Positions 43,230 through 54,464 of a stretch of 64,000 nucleotides of DNA are shown piece by piece. The notes below the pieces were generated by a model. It saw only the letters and a program-made list of their open reading frames with translations. It searched no databases and had not been told where the DNA came from. Each line of letters starts with the position of its first letter. The first letter of the stretch is position 1. This DNA comes from Ariolimax columbianus (lineage: Eukaryota; Mollusca; Gastropoda; Stylommatophora; Arionidae), in assembly GCA_036924085.1 (NCBI GenBank), contig JAVGWX010000004.1, forward strand, positions 75,271,590 through 75,335,589, given 5' to 3'. Position numbers and translations under genes: made by a program.

Positions 43230-43850
43230 TGTATTTCGTCACGCTAATTTATGTATTCATAATATGTTAGAAAGTTCAGGTCAGTTCAAGTGCCATCTCT
43301 GTATCGAAGGTCGGCTGCAATGGATCTCCAGTGTACTCTCTCTTGCCGTTTTGATGCAATCTGGGAGCCTTTTTCCAGTTCATCCTCTGATGTTATCCAT
43401 CCACTTAAAACGTTGCCCGCCTATTGAACCGCTGCCTTTCACCCTGCCCTCTTGTATGGTCTTCAACAAGGAAGTATATCATGTTATATGACCATAATAT
43501 CTTCGCTATCTAACCCTGATTTCGGTCACTAATTCTCTTTTCATTCCCAACATTTTAAATACATCCACATCTATTCTCTTCTCTTTCCGAGAAATGCGAC
43601 CAAATATTCAATATACTCACATTTCGAAGGCTTCGATTGTCTTTTTGAACTTTTCATTCAGTGTCCATTTTTCTGCACCAGAGAGTAGTGACGTGTATAC
43701 ATAACACCTGCCAATTCTCATTTTCAAATTCTGATTTACCTGTTTAGATGTCAGTATCTGTCTCATGTTGCTGAGTACCATTTTGGCCATACCTATTCAC
43801 TTTCTCGTTTCTTTTTCACAGCCGACGCCAACCGGCAATGCACATGGCGA
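43230..43850 (-). pseudogene. LINE C-terminal fragment
   Basis: Minus strand, several frames: MVLSNMRQIL-like, then WTLNEKFKKTIEAF-like, FLGKRRE and finally VKGSGSIGGQRFKWMDNIRG followed by TGKRLPDCIKTA. This matches the general layout of non-LTR ORF2 C-termini. Stops in each frame. Confidence 0.6.
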
Positions 43851-44029
43851 TTTTATAAATTCCAACAGCTTAAAGTCACGATCATTTGTCAGTACAATTT
43901 AGAAAGGCCAACATTGTGTCGTACTGCAAGAGAATCTTTGCCTGTTCCAATCATCCAATCAATTTATATGCCCTGCTTGTGCACATTGTTAGGGGTACTC
44001 TGTTGTTGATGAGGAAGAAAAAAAACAAT

Positions 44030-46090
44030 TCACCCCACTGTGGTCTGGTGATGGTTCACATATCTGTATCACTGTGGTCTGATGATGCTTCACATAACTG
44101 TAACACTGTGATCTGATGATGGTTCACATATCTGTATCACTCGAGTCTGATGATGGTTCACATATCTGTATCACTGTGGTCTGGTGATGGTTCACATATC
44201 TGTATCACTGTGGTCTGATGATGCTTCACATAACTGTATCACTGTGATCTGATGATGGTTCACATATCTGTATCACTGTGATCTGATGATGGTTCACATA
44301 TCTGTATCACTTGAGTCTGATGATGGTTCACATATCTGTATCACTGTGATCTGAAGATGGTTCACATATCTGTATCACTCGAGTCTGATGATGGTTTACA
44401 TATCTGTATCACTGTGATCTGATGATGGTTCACATATCTGTATCACTGTGGTCTGATGATGGTTCACATATCTGTATCACTGTGATCTGGTGATGGTTCA
44501 CATATCTGAATCACTGTGGTCTGGTGATGGTTCACATATCTGTATCACTGTGGTCTGGTGATGGTTCACATATCTGTATCACTCGAGTCTGATGATGGTT
44601 CACATATCTGTATCACTGTGATCTGATGGTGGTTCACATATCTAAATCACTGTGGTCTGATGATGGTTCACATATCTGTATCACTGTGATCTGGTGATGG
44701 TTCACATATCTGTATTACTGTGATCTGGTGATGGTTCACATATCTGTATCACTGTGATCTGGTGATGGTTCACATATCTGTTTAACTGTGGTCGGGTGAT
44801 GGTTCACATATCTGTATCACCGTGGTCTGGTGATGGTTCACATATCTGTATCACTGTGGCCTGGTGATGGTTCACATATCTGTATCACTGTGGTCTGGTG
44901 ATGGTTTACATATCTGTATCACTGTGGTCTGATGATGGTTCACATATCTGTATCACTGTGATCTGGTGATGGTTCACATATCTGTATCACTGTGATCTGA
45001 TGATGGTTCACATATCTGTATCACTCGAGTCTGATGATGGTTCACATATCTGTATCCCTCGAGTCTGATGATGGTTCACATATCTGTATCACTGTGGTCT
45101 GGTGATGGTTCACATATCTGTATCACTGTGATCTGATGATGGTTCACATATCTGTATCACTGTGGTCTGGTGATGGTTCACATATCTGTATCACTGTGAT
45201 CTGATGATGGTTCACATATCTGTATCCCTCGAGTCTGATGATGGTTCACATATCTGTATCACCGTGGTCTGGTGATGGTTCACATATCTGTATCACTGTG
45301 GTCTGGTGATGGTTCACATATCTGTTTCACTCGAGTCTGATGATGGTTTACATATCTGTATCGCTCGAGTCTGGTGATGGTTCACATATCTGTATCACTG
45401 TGATCTGATGATGGTTCACATATCTGTATCACTGTGGTCTGGTGATGGTTCACATATCTGTATCACTGTGGTCTGATGATGGTTCACATATCTGTATCGC
45501 TCGAGTCTGATGATGGTTCACATAGCTGTATCACTGTGGTCTGGTGATGGTTAACATATCTGTATCACTTGAGTCTGATGATGGTTCACATATCTGTATC
45601 ACTGTGATCTGATGATGGTTCACATATCTGTATCACTCGAGTCTGATGATGGTTCACATATCTGTATCACTGTGATCTGATGATGGTTCACATATCTGTA
45701 TCACTCGAGTCTGATGATGGTTCACATATCTGTATCACTGTGATCTGATGGTGGTTCACATATCTGAATCACTGTGGTCTGATGATGGTTCACATATCTG
45801 TATCACTGTGGTCTGGTGATGGTTCACATATCTGTATCACTAGAGTCTGATGATGGTTCACATATCTGTATCACTGTGGTCTGGTGATGGTTCACATATC
45901 TGTATCACTGTGATCTGGTGATGGTTCACATATCTGTATCACTGTGATCTGATGATGGTTCACATATCTGTATCACTCGAGTCTGATGATGGTTCACATA
46001 TCGGTATCACTCGAGTCTAATGATGGTTCACATATATGTATCACTGTGGTCTGGTGATGGTTCACACATATGTATCACTGTGGCGCCAGA
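44030..46090. repeat. 34-bp satellite array (about 60 units)
   Basis: The unit is TGATGGTTCACATATCTGTA plus TCACTGTGGTCTGA. Three interchangeable variants at one place (TGTGGTC, TGTGATC, CTCGAGTC) are interspersed rather than blocked. The CTCGAGTC variant creates an XhoI site. GATGATGG and GGTGATGG alternate. Not coding. Confidence 0.96.
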
Positions 46091-46670
46091 TGGTACTGCT
46101 CTCAAACGTTTCTAATTTATTCTAGAAAACTGTATTTTGGTCGGTGGACTCTCAATCCCCGAATATGATCACTCTTCTAGGCTATAATGTTGGGTCGACG
46201 AGGCTGACGTCTGGTCAGGCAAAACACACCCATCAAACGATGATAGCCAGGGTCAGGAGAAATATACTGGCCAAGACCTGTCACCTGACCTCTTCATTGG
46301 GCTTCATGGAAACGGGCTGTTGTCGAGGACAACAGTCTGGCTAACAAGTTGAGCTTCGATGTGATCCCCGTAGTAGTGAGCGACACGCAGATGAAGCCAA
46401 GCATTGCACAAACGCTTGGAGGACCCCAATCCACTTTATCAGAACCTTCGAGAGGCCAGGAAAGCTATTACATCAACCAACCATGTGTCCTTCCTTTGTA
46501 CGAGATTAACCGGGTGTCGGTAGTTTCTTGGGTTTTCAATCCCATGTATTAGCTCTGGCAATTTTTCAGTTTGGTACAAATAAAGAATGTTTGTCTATGA
46601 CATAGATCACAAGACACATTTAAATGCACCCAGGAAACATATAAAACAAAAAAATAGAAAAAAAAGTGAA
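46091..46670. other. Unclassified
   Basis: Short frames at 46144 and 46349 (66-67 codons) show no motif I recognise. Nothing else is evident. Confidence 0.35.
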
Positions 46671-46679
46671 GTAATGAGC

Positions 46680-46745
46680 AGCCCCGAATTCGAACACCGA
46701 ACCTCCAGATGAAGGAAGCGCCTTGCCACACGATCGAGATGTAGT
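46680..46745 (-). mobile_element. Possible tRNA-derived SINE head
   Basis: Minus strand: TGTGGCAAGGCGCTTCC could be an A box and GTGTTCGAATTCGG a weak B box, with tRNA-like spacing. Arms are imperfect, so a functional tRNA is unlikely. Confidence 0.4.
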
Positions 46746-46799
46746 TAAGGTGCTAGACTAGCGAGGTACTTCAAAAAATTGTTTTCAACTCCCTGGTTG

Positions 46800-47030
46800 T
46801 GGGCATTCGCTACCCAATGTGCTTCTATATCCTAGCTGAACAGTGAACTCATCTTTGAATTCCTGTCAGATGCTCTTTTTTTCTACATTTCGCAAAGCAA
46901 ACCAGTGAACTTCTCAGCCATCCGCCAGCTTTGCAGATTTCTGCTGGGATTGCTTCAGCTCCCAGAGCTTTGTTATTGGAGAGGAGGTCAATCATCGCTC
47001 TAGTTTTCTGCTCGGACGGTGGAGGCTATC
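46800..47030 (-). pseudogene. LINE RT N-terminal fragment
   Basis: Minus strand: PPPSEQKTRAMIDLLSNNKA followed by LGAEAIPAEICKAGG matches the segment just before the RT core of non-LTR ORF2 (the usual SGKAPGxDxIPAE). It ends about 100 codons later without RT core motifs. Confidence 0.65.
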
Positions 47031-47130
47031 ATTAATTTCTTTTTTCTGTAGATTATCAATTTCATCATCATTATTGCTATCATTAATTTCTTTTTGCTGT
47101 AGATTATCGATTTTATCATCATTAACAGTC
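47030..47130. repeat. 57-bp direct duplication
   Basis: TATCATTAATTTCTTTTT, CTGTAGATTATC and TTATCATCATTA occur twice in tandem with few differences. Confidence 0.8.
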
Positions 47131-47180
47131 TATTAAGGTCATTATCAAAATGGCCACTAGTGGTCACTCGAGGTAAGGCG

Positions 47181-48135
47181 TGTAACAGTTCCAGCCAGAG
47201 CAAGAGAGTTTAGGGCAGGGGTGATGTGGTTGACGACTCAGAACAAAGATACTTGAATGCGAGCCTAGTCACTCACCGTCTCAACAAAGGAAAACGGAGT
47301 TGGGGGCGAAGAATGTGGACAGGTAGGAACTGGCCTCTGGCGTTCCGATTTGGTTAATGGGGGGTGAGTAACAGACGCGACGGCAGCGGAGCTTGCTGAG
47401 ATAGATGAGTGACATGGGTTCAGAGTAATTCGTTCCAATAACGACTGAATAGAGCCATCCCCCTGAGATCCATTGGTCAGCTCTGATACTGCTTGAGTGT
47501 ATATAACACGATACAAAGTTTAGCTCAGCAGGCTGGATGGAGAGGAGAGGAGAGCGAATGAGAGACTGTAGATAGGAGTCCGTTTAGCTCACCGATTTGA
47601 TAGAGTAGCGATTGATAGACTGTTGTACGAATGTTAGTGATATAACAGGATCGCTCAAATAGGTGTGTGAGTTTTGTATTAATAGATAATCTGAATGTGT
47701 GTTGTAAGCAGGACACATTGTGAACGAGGCATGTCCAGATCGCCCGCCTGAGGGGATTTGAGTGAGGAATAGTTTTTGATAAGGTGTGTTGAGGATGCAG
47801 TTAAAGAGATGTGTGGGTGATGTGTGTAGGCAACAGAACCGGGTTTTTGATAGTTGGGAATTCCATCAAGAGCTAATGCTTAAAATGTCCGTTTTAGTTA
47901 ATATTTATATTAACATATAAATAATATAGGGATATTTAGTTAAGATGATATGTATTGTATTGTGTTTGTAATTTCACTACTCATTTTTCTGTTATGAGCA
48001 TTATATAATAAATATGCCACCTGCTGTGTGCTACATTATTTGCAGTGTGTGGCCAGGAATGATGTGGATGAGTGATAATGTTCTAAGTTAGCGTAACAAT
48101 AGGGCAAACAATGGGAGCTGCTAAACATGATTATT
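47181..48135 (+). mobile_element. LTR-like repeat, copy 2 (possible 5' LTR)
   Basis: Starts TGTAACAGTTCCAGCCAGAG and is collinear with copy 1 throughout, including a TATA-like box (47500-47507) and AATAAA at 48007-48012. Compared with copy 1 it has an internal ~230-base insertion between the GAGAG tract and the poly(A) region. A TGGTGTCCGTGACCAGG segment at 48136 could be a primer-binding site. The LTR may instead end near GCGTAACA at about 48099. Internal frames follow downstream, but no protease, RT or integrase motif and no matching 3' LTR are seen. Confidence 0.6.
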
Positions 48136-48435
48136 TGGTGTCCGTGACCAGGATTGTGGTGGTAGTTTTTATAAATAGGTCTTTATAGATCTTTATTTAC
48201 CTATTGAACACAAGTGTCGCGGTTTTATGTAAGTTTGTGTGTGTAGTTAGGAGTAGGGGAGTAGCTAGTGGTTAGAGTGTTAATTACCATAGGTAGCTCT
48301 TCCAATCATCTGGCTGGTAAGAGTGACATTTTTTTCTTCCACCCATTGTTGTATTACTGACAAGACTTAACATTGTGTGCATTCGTGACAGTCTTGTATA
48401 CATTTTTTTTGGGCCAGACTGGTTTATTCAACATG

Positions 48436-48561
48436 TCGAGACGCCAGGTTAAACAATGTTATCATTGTCTAGCTTTTGGACATTTGTCTATCGGATGCCC
48501 TAATATTCTTCGGAATATTAACATTTCCTGGAGAACAGCAGGAATCGTGAACTCAAGCTAG
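48436..48561 (+). CDS. Small CCHC zinc-knuckle frame (Gag-like?)
   Basis: From ATG 48436: MSRRQVKQCYHCLAFGHLSI, then GCPN. The C-X2-C-X4-H-X4-C spacing is a retroviral-type nucleocapsid knuckle. The frame stops after 41 codons. It lies ~300 bases after the LTR-like repeat on the same strand, so it may be the start or a remnant of the element's Gag, although a knuckle normally sits at the Gag C-terminus. A host origin cannot be excluded. Confidence 0.5.
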   Translation, partial: SRRQVKQCYHCLAFGHLSIGCPNILRNINISWRTAGIVNSS

Positions 48562-48567
48562 CCTTTC

Positions 48568-48762
48568 ATGGCACTAGCTACAGTCCAAATGACGAACGGC
48601 AGAGTGGATGACAAAAATAAACAACTAGAAAACCAGCTACGTCAACTAACAAACAGAGTTGTTCTGTTGGAAAGACAGGAAAAGGACCTCCGACGTATGT
48701 TGCAACAGTTTGGAAACAGAGTGTCCAAACCAGCTAGGAAGGAGAGAAGAGTAGGGAAGTGA
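48568..48762 (+). CDS. Short coiled-coil protein frame
   Basis: ATG 48568, 64 residues. DKNKQLENQLRQLTNRVVLL followed by ERQEKDLRRML shows heptads with Leu/Val, and the tail is basic (KPARKERRVGK). It follows the knuckle frame with a 6-base gap and may be part of the same broken or frameshifted Gag/ORF1-like protein. No enzymatic motif. Confidence 0.45.
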   Translation: MALATVQMTNGRVDDKNKQLENQLRQLTNRVVLLERQEKDLRRMLQQFGNRVSKPARKERRVGK

Positions 48763-49120
48763 GTAGGAAGCTCGACCAACTTCCACATGTCGATCCGTGG
48801 AGGGACGGAGGTGGAAATCTCAGGACAGAAGTGTGTGGATGGCTAGACAGAAGTAGCGAAAAGGGGAGGAGTTTGACTCAGGTAGAGATGCCAAGTCAAG
48901 TGCGTGTAAATGGTTAATTGGAAGTTTGAATCGGGCAGATGTTTAGCCCACAATAAGAGACCATTTGCAAAGTTACACATGGAGAGACAGGGCAGGAGAC
49001 TTTGAGCACGAGGCAGATAAACAGAAAGAAATAGATGTAGGTTTTGAGTATCCAGAAAAGTTAGGGACGGAGGGCAGGTTACGCAATGCAAACGAGACAA
49101 ACGTTCGCTCAGAGGTCCAG

Positions 49121-49591
49121 ATGAAACGTAACAGCATCGGACAGCCTAGCCCGAGTATTCAGGAAGAGGGTGTTACGACATGTAACACGGTCGGGTCGAA
49201 TGAAAGGGGCCAAGTTTACCAGGAACTTGTGGTCAAGCTTGGTAGAACATTAGTTAAAGTCGACGAAGAATCGAACAAGGAAACAGTCGGAGTTTCGTCA
49301 GATGAAGAGGAAAGGAGAGGAGGAGGAATGGTGGCGGGGCCAGCTATGGTTTCGTTCCCACCCACGCCAGGTCCTAGCCATGCGGGAGAAGTGGTCGAAC
49401 AGACGGAAGGAAGGGACAGCCCTTCGGCCACCGAGGAAGGAAGTGGGGCTGACGCACAGTTAAAATGCGATACGGACGCACAGTGCAAGAACACCCGTGC
49501 AGCCAAGATGAGTGAAGAACGAGAAAAACGACCAAATGGAGAGATAAACCCATCGAAGAACGATATGAAAGAGTTGTGTCCAATAGCCTGA
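49121..49591 (+). CDS. Hypothetical acidic/charged ORF
   Basis: First in-frame ATG is 49121. The open frame extends back to 48965 without a standard start. The sequence is rich in Glu, Gly, Ser and Lys and looks disordered (SSDEEERRGGG). No recognised domain. Its position after the knuckle and coiled-coil frames suggests the same element, but nothing else supports it. Confidence 0.3.
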   Translation: MKRNSIGQPSPSIQEEGVTTCNTVGSNERGQVYQELVVKLGRTLVKVDEESNKETVGVSSDEEERRGGGMVAGPAMVSFPPTPGPSHAGEVVEQTEGRDSPSATEEGSGADAQLKCDTDAQCKNTRAAKMSEEREKRPNGEINPSKNDMKELCPIA

Positions 49592-49599
49592 GGAGACCA

Positions 49600-51000
49600 C
49601 AGGCGGTAGGTCGTCACAGACATGTCAGAGAAATTAATAGAGGGTAGGTACGAATGGAGGAATGACCAGATGTTAATAATTCCTTTGAAGTCGCTGTCTG
49701 AAGTACACGCCAGACAATGAGCGCACCACGTGTTGCAAGAGACGGCCAGTCAAAAGAAAATTTTCGACCAGCGGAACGGACAGGAGACGCAGGGTAACGG
49801 GATGTGCCAGGTAATGTTACGTCGGCAATGGGTAACATCTGAACGTTATGTTTCGGTTACGGCAGACAAAGTGGCTTTGATGTGGGGAGTTTGGTGAAAC
49901 AGCCGTGAATTAGTTAGATCACAACACTCGGTTTTGGTTCCCCGTGACAAAGACGCCAACAGTTAACGGAGCTATTCAACTTTAACAAAGACTGCATCAG
50001 GACGAGTTAGGGTCACAGTATTACGCAACTCGACAGGTGGATGATTCGGTTTTTGACTCAGTTTGTATCTGGATAAGTTAGAACTTAGTCATAGTTTAGT
50101 ATCTGCTGAAATGGGCATTAACAGGTGCTGAGAAGTGGGGCACTAGCAAGAGTGAAAGGTGGATAGCACATGGGCATGTATGCGTGCAAATACTTTGAAA
50201 ATTTGTGGTTGTATTTTTGTTGTTTAAACATGATTACGTGTCCTTACATAAGTATCAATCAATGATGCTTTAGGACTGAAAGGTTGATAGCACATGGTCA
50301 TGTTTATGTGTGCAAATATTTGTATTTGGTTGTTTGGATTATTGACATTGGTTTGACTTGTATTTTTTTAATTGGTTGTTTGGTTTGTTTAAACATGATT
50401 ATATGTGCAGACATATATATCAAGATATGATACTTACGGACTGAAATATTGATATCATGGTCATGTGTGCTAATACTTAGAACATTTTTGGTATTGATAT
50501 CATGGTCATATGTGCGTACAAATACTTTGACAATTTCTGGGTGTATGGTCGACCATTGTATGCATTGCATTTTTATTGGACTGTATGTTCGACATACTCA
50601 GCATTGCATATTTCTTTAATTTGTTGTTTTTGAATCATGATTGCAGGTATTTAAATAGGTATCTAGGTACTGATTTACGGAGAATTGTAACTCATCCAGA
50701 CTGTAGGCCTCCGCAAACAGAGGTTACCACGAGTTGCAGAACAAGAAGTAGCATGCTGGGACAAAGAGCTTACTTCCAAGGTGGAGGCGTTGCAGAACAA
50801 GAACTAGCATGTTGGGACACTGGGCGGGCTGACTTAATGGGACTTATTGTTGTGACAATAGATGTTACTGACTTGTTATGGTGTATATTCTATCACATGT
50901 ATGTTGAGTCTTTGCAGAGAAGACTAAGTTGATCAGAAGTTGAATAATTTGAGTGTGCACTCCAACAAGTTTCACTTGTTTAAACAACATAATTGCGCAA
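49600..51000. other. No recognised gene
   Basis: Contains loosely repeated phrases (GATAGCACATGG, CATGGTCATGT, TTGTTTAAACATGATTA) at 50160-50530, a weak ancient tandem repeat. The 118-codon frame at 50576 has no motif. Confidence 0.4.
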
Positions 51001-51009
51001 ATACAACAA

Positions 51010-51450
51010 TTCTGCTATTTAGTGTCAAATGTCACAGCCACCCTTCTCTTTTGGTGAAAAATTCAATACACTAACAGAAAATGCAGCTACTACATTCGAT
51101 AGATTATACAAAAGAGTGTGGCCAAATAATCAATTAACTATGCAAACAGAAGCTCAGATGTATCGGGTAGACCATTTACTCGAAACACGAGAGGAGACTC
51201 AACATCTTTCTTCTTCGTTGTCCACGCAAAATAATGAAGTTCAAGTGGCAGGACACCATTTCCAAGATGGAAGAATTGCAAAGACCTAATCTGCAATCCA
51301 TCATAGGGACACTCAGTTGTAGAAGAATGAGGTGGCTGGGACAGAAGAATGGAAAACAACCGCATACCCAAGCAGGTACTCTTCTGTGACATTTCGGAGT
51401 TGAGGAGACCTGCAGGTAGACCAATGTTAAGATACAATGATTAATGTAAG
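51010..51450 (+). pseudogene. LINE C-terminal fragment (family Q)
   Basis: AATTFDRLYKRVWPNNQLTM is the post-RT segment. An internal deletion follows, then KFKWQDTISKMEELQRPNLQ and RRMRWLGQKNGKQPH in another frame. Same family as 61830-62240. Confidence 0.65.
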
Positions 51451-51459
51451 TCCTCAATG

Positions 51460-52900
51460 AAAAAACATCCCCACAGACTATCAAAAATGAGAGGAGATGG
51501 CTGAAGGTTGAGTTGCATGGACATTTTCGAGGAAACGCTAAAAACACATTTGGAAAGCAAGCGGAACAATGTAATGTAGCCATATAACTATATTCACAGT
51601 TATGGGAGAAATAACAGAGTATAGCAAATATTAAAACATGTTTTTTATTGACGTTTAGAAGGCACCTTATATAGTCAATAGATACACTGAGGGTGGTACT
51701 CAAGTTTTCTTCATGCTGATATTCAGTCCCGTTTTGGCTGATTGTTCTTTCACCCTATCACATTTCTCTTGCATATGACTATGACTGTGTGACAAAAGTA
51801 CCAGCTCCAATGTGCAGTCCAAGTCCTCAAATAGTGACAATAGAGTCCACCGAATACCAGTTCGCTTTCATTATCAAGTCTATAGCCTTCAATGACAGAA
51901 AGCGCGAGAGCAGATATCCTCGTCTTACCCGTTTTCACTTGGAAGATAACAGCTTTCATGTACCACTCTACTAACTGAATACTCGGTGCTGTTCAATATT
52001 TATAACTATGAAATAATAAGTGACTGGCCATATGACGACAGCAGATAGAAGACTAGACTCAATATCTCTATCATCATCATCCGTCCGTAACCTGAACGGT
52101 CATTGGGGTACCAATATTGCAGATTGTTGGATCAGTTCCCGCCACTACACTCGGTTTTGTGCCAAGATATCGGATCTTCCCACTGTGATGGCTGGCGCAT
52201 TACTGATTTATCTCAATGCTTTCTGCGATGTCGGCTTGTCGTGGGCCGTTTTGCACCTGGCATAGTCCATCCCTCTCCAGGCAACGTGTCCCTCCACATT
52301 GTGAGCTTTTCTATGATCTCATGTGATCAAGAATGGCGTCATAGGGTCACTCTGAAGGTAATGATTGTCCGTATTCTTTTTCCGGCCTCGTTTTTATCTT
52401 GGCCGTTTGCTTTTAATCGCTCTTATGCATTATGTGTTTGACTTTATCCTATAATATGTCGATTGAAATACACTTCGGCGCTTTGACGGGCACACGTGCA
52501 ATCATAAATAACGCACATAAAACACGTTATCCAAGAGGAATTTGAAACATTGCAATTGTAGACCCAAAGATCACCGAAAAACACGCGTGATCAACGAGCG
52601 AATCAGACTAGCAGCCACGTTGGCACTCGACCCGGAAGGACACCCCCTATGCTCTATGCTGACCACCAAATGCAAATGTACGACAAAGCAGAAAGACTAC
52701 ATGATTATGTGACTGCGCATGACACTGTCTGGGAAGGTTATAATTTGAAGACTGGAACTATACGTATTAGTAGTTCATCGGGTCACCTAATCAGACGTGT
52801 AAAAATATAACAATTAAACTGGCCAGCGAGTTCAGATGCCTGTAATGTATTTTTATAGAGGTTTGATAGAGAAATTGCAATCGGACGGTTTATGTTGTGT
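51460..52900. other. Unclassified, including one possible dispersed repeat
   Basis: 52040-52320 has a (ATC)n-like run followed by a GC-balanced block starting CCGTAACCTGAACGG. It looks like a repeat body, but no second copy exists here. No gene recognised. Confidence 0.35.
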
Positions 52901-52989
52901 TGATGTGTTGTTATGGATCCAGCAGTATCTGGGATCTCGCCCTACGGCCCAGTACTGTGTAATTGTATCTGTACGTGGTGTTTAGTTGT

Positions 52990-53620
52990 TGTTTTTGCGT
53001 CATATAACGTATTCCACTTACCTTGCATTGGAGGAGGAAGTATTTTCTAACATTGTTGAGCGCGAGCACTCAAAGAAATGGTGATAATCAGTTTCATTTG
53101 GGTATGCACATATCTAGCACTCAGGAGTTTGTTGTGATTGGATTCTGTTCATGTGCTTGTTAAATGGGATGTCTTGGGTTCTCAGCAGAAAAAAGGATGC
53201 TCTGATTCTTCCTTGTGAGTTGATTCATACTGTCATTTAGATTAGCGCTTACCATATGTCTGTATATCTGCCTCCTTGTGTTTCCCGTGGCCCATATGTT
53301 CCGCCAAGTTTCTTTGTTTGCTGTTCTTATGAGCTGTTTGATTGTTTGTAGTTGCTGTGTGTAGCTGTTCTTGCATTGATTCCTTCTTTGCTAGCCTGAC
53401 TGCCTTGTCATTGTCAGATGTGTTTGAGTGTCCAGAACCGCAACAGTCGCCATTAGCTTGGCTAAGAAACTGATAAACAGTATCTGTGTACCATTCTATT
53501 ACCAGTGTTGCAAATGTCAGATATGGTCCTGGCCAATAACATAATATTTCTACGTGCGAAATGAAAAACCTGCACCAAATTCTTGGTGTAACCAGCGGAG
53601 ATAACATGTGAAATGAGGGT
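52990..53620 (-). pseudogene. RNase H-bearing LINE 3' fragment (I-like), decayed
   Basis: Minus strand: GHSNTSDNDKAVRLAKK resembles the RNase H C-terminal motif (GHxxxxGNExADxLAK). It is followed, in other frames, by a NKHMNRIQSQQTPECRYVHT segment resembling the downstream Cys/His region. Upstream at ~53500-53620 a KNLVQVFHFARRN phrase may be from a different LINE. Stops throughout. Confidence 0.5.
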
Positions 53621-53624
53621 ATTA

Positions 53625-53961
53625 GAAATATGGCACGAACTACTTCTTTTGTTGACTACACGTTTATGCAAAAATTGTGGTTTGGTCATCTTGGGCAAAT
53701 ACAACCAGATACACTTCCACCGCGTGCTTACAGAGCAAATAGTTCTGCCTTGTTGGTGAAGTTAGGGGTTAAGATACGAAACAGACTGCGTGACAGATGG
53801 ATAAATATCATCATGGTGATCCTACAAAGACAGGGGCTTGCAATGGGTGATGCAAGACACTTGGCACAAGAGAGGCGACTTAAGTTCCTTACGTCACTCA
53901 GCAGCACAGATAGACGGACAACTGAACTGAAGATTCAGAGTATAAAAGTGTTGATTGCCTA
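53625..53961 (+). pseudogene. LINE C-terminal fragment
   Basis: KLWFGHLGQIQPDTLPPRAY, then RDRWINIIMVILQRQGLAMG and DARHLAQERRLKFL: the C-terminal tail of a non-LTR ORF2. Related in layout to 15873-16125. Confidence 0.65.
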
Positions 53962-54354
53962 GGAAAAACATTCCAGCAGTTTTATCAATACAAAATAAAC
54001 TTAAAAGTTGACACCAAAAGCAATGAATATAAAGCAGTAATTCCACAAACGAAGCTAATTAAATTTGAAACATACACAACCTTACAATAAAATAGCTTCT
54101 ATGCTAGAGTGAGAGGCAGAGGTGTTGTGGAGAAGAGCGGTGCATACTTGACAACAATGTCCAGTATCAGCATAGAGATCGAGGCGGTGATTTCGGCTCT
54201 GAGGTGGCCACCTGGGACCTCTTGGGGACCGTAGTCTCTCCTTGCTTCGGAAGGTGCAGAAGAACTGGTTGTGACATGAGTGGATAGTGAACATAGAGGC
54301 CTCGTACCTTCGGGAACTTGTGTGAATATGCTGTCCTGTTCTGTCCTGCAGGGA

Positions 54355-54464
54355 TTTGCAGGGACATCCTGGTCTCAGGGTCACTCGCAGTGGGGACATT
54401 GGCGATGGATAGAGGGGACATCCTGGCCTCATGGGTACCCACAGTGGGAACTTTGGCGATGGAT
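54355..54464. repeat. ~57-bp repeat split by an RTE-like insertion
   Basis: GGGACATCCTGG..CAGTGGG.ACTTTGGCGATGGAT occurs twice here, and a third unit resumes at 55738-55796 after the insertion. The two flanking junctions share GCGATGGAT/GCGATATAT. Confidence 0.75.

Noticed and set aside
17..48135. One 48-kb LTR element between LTR copies 1 and 2
   Set aside because: The distance, the difference between the LTRs and the lack of any pol gene in between argue for separate insertions.
48262..48330. tRNA-like A box near GTAGTGGTTAGAGTG
   Set aside because: No B box at tRNA spacing and no arms pair; probably chance.
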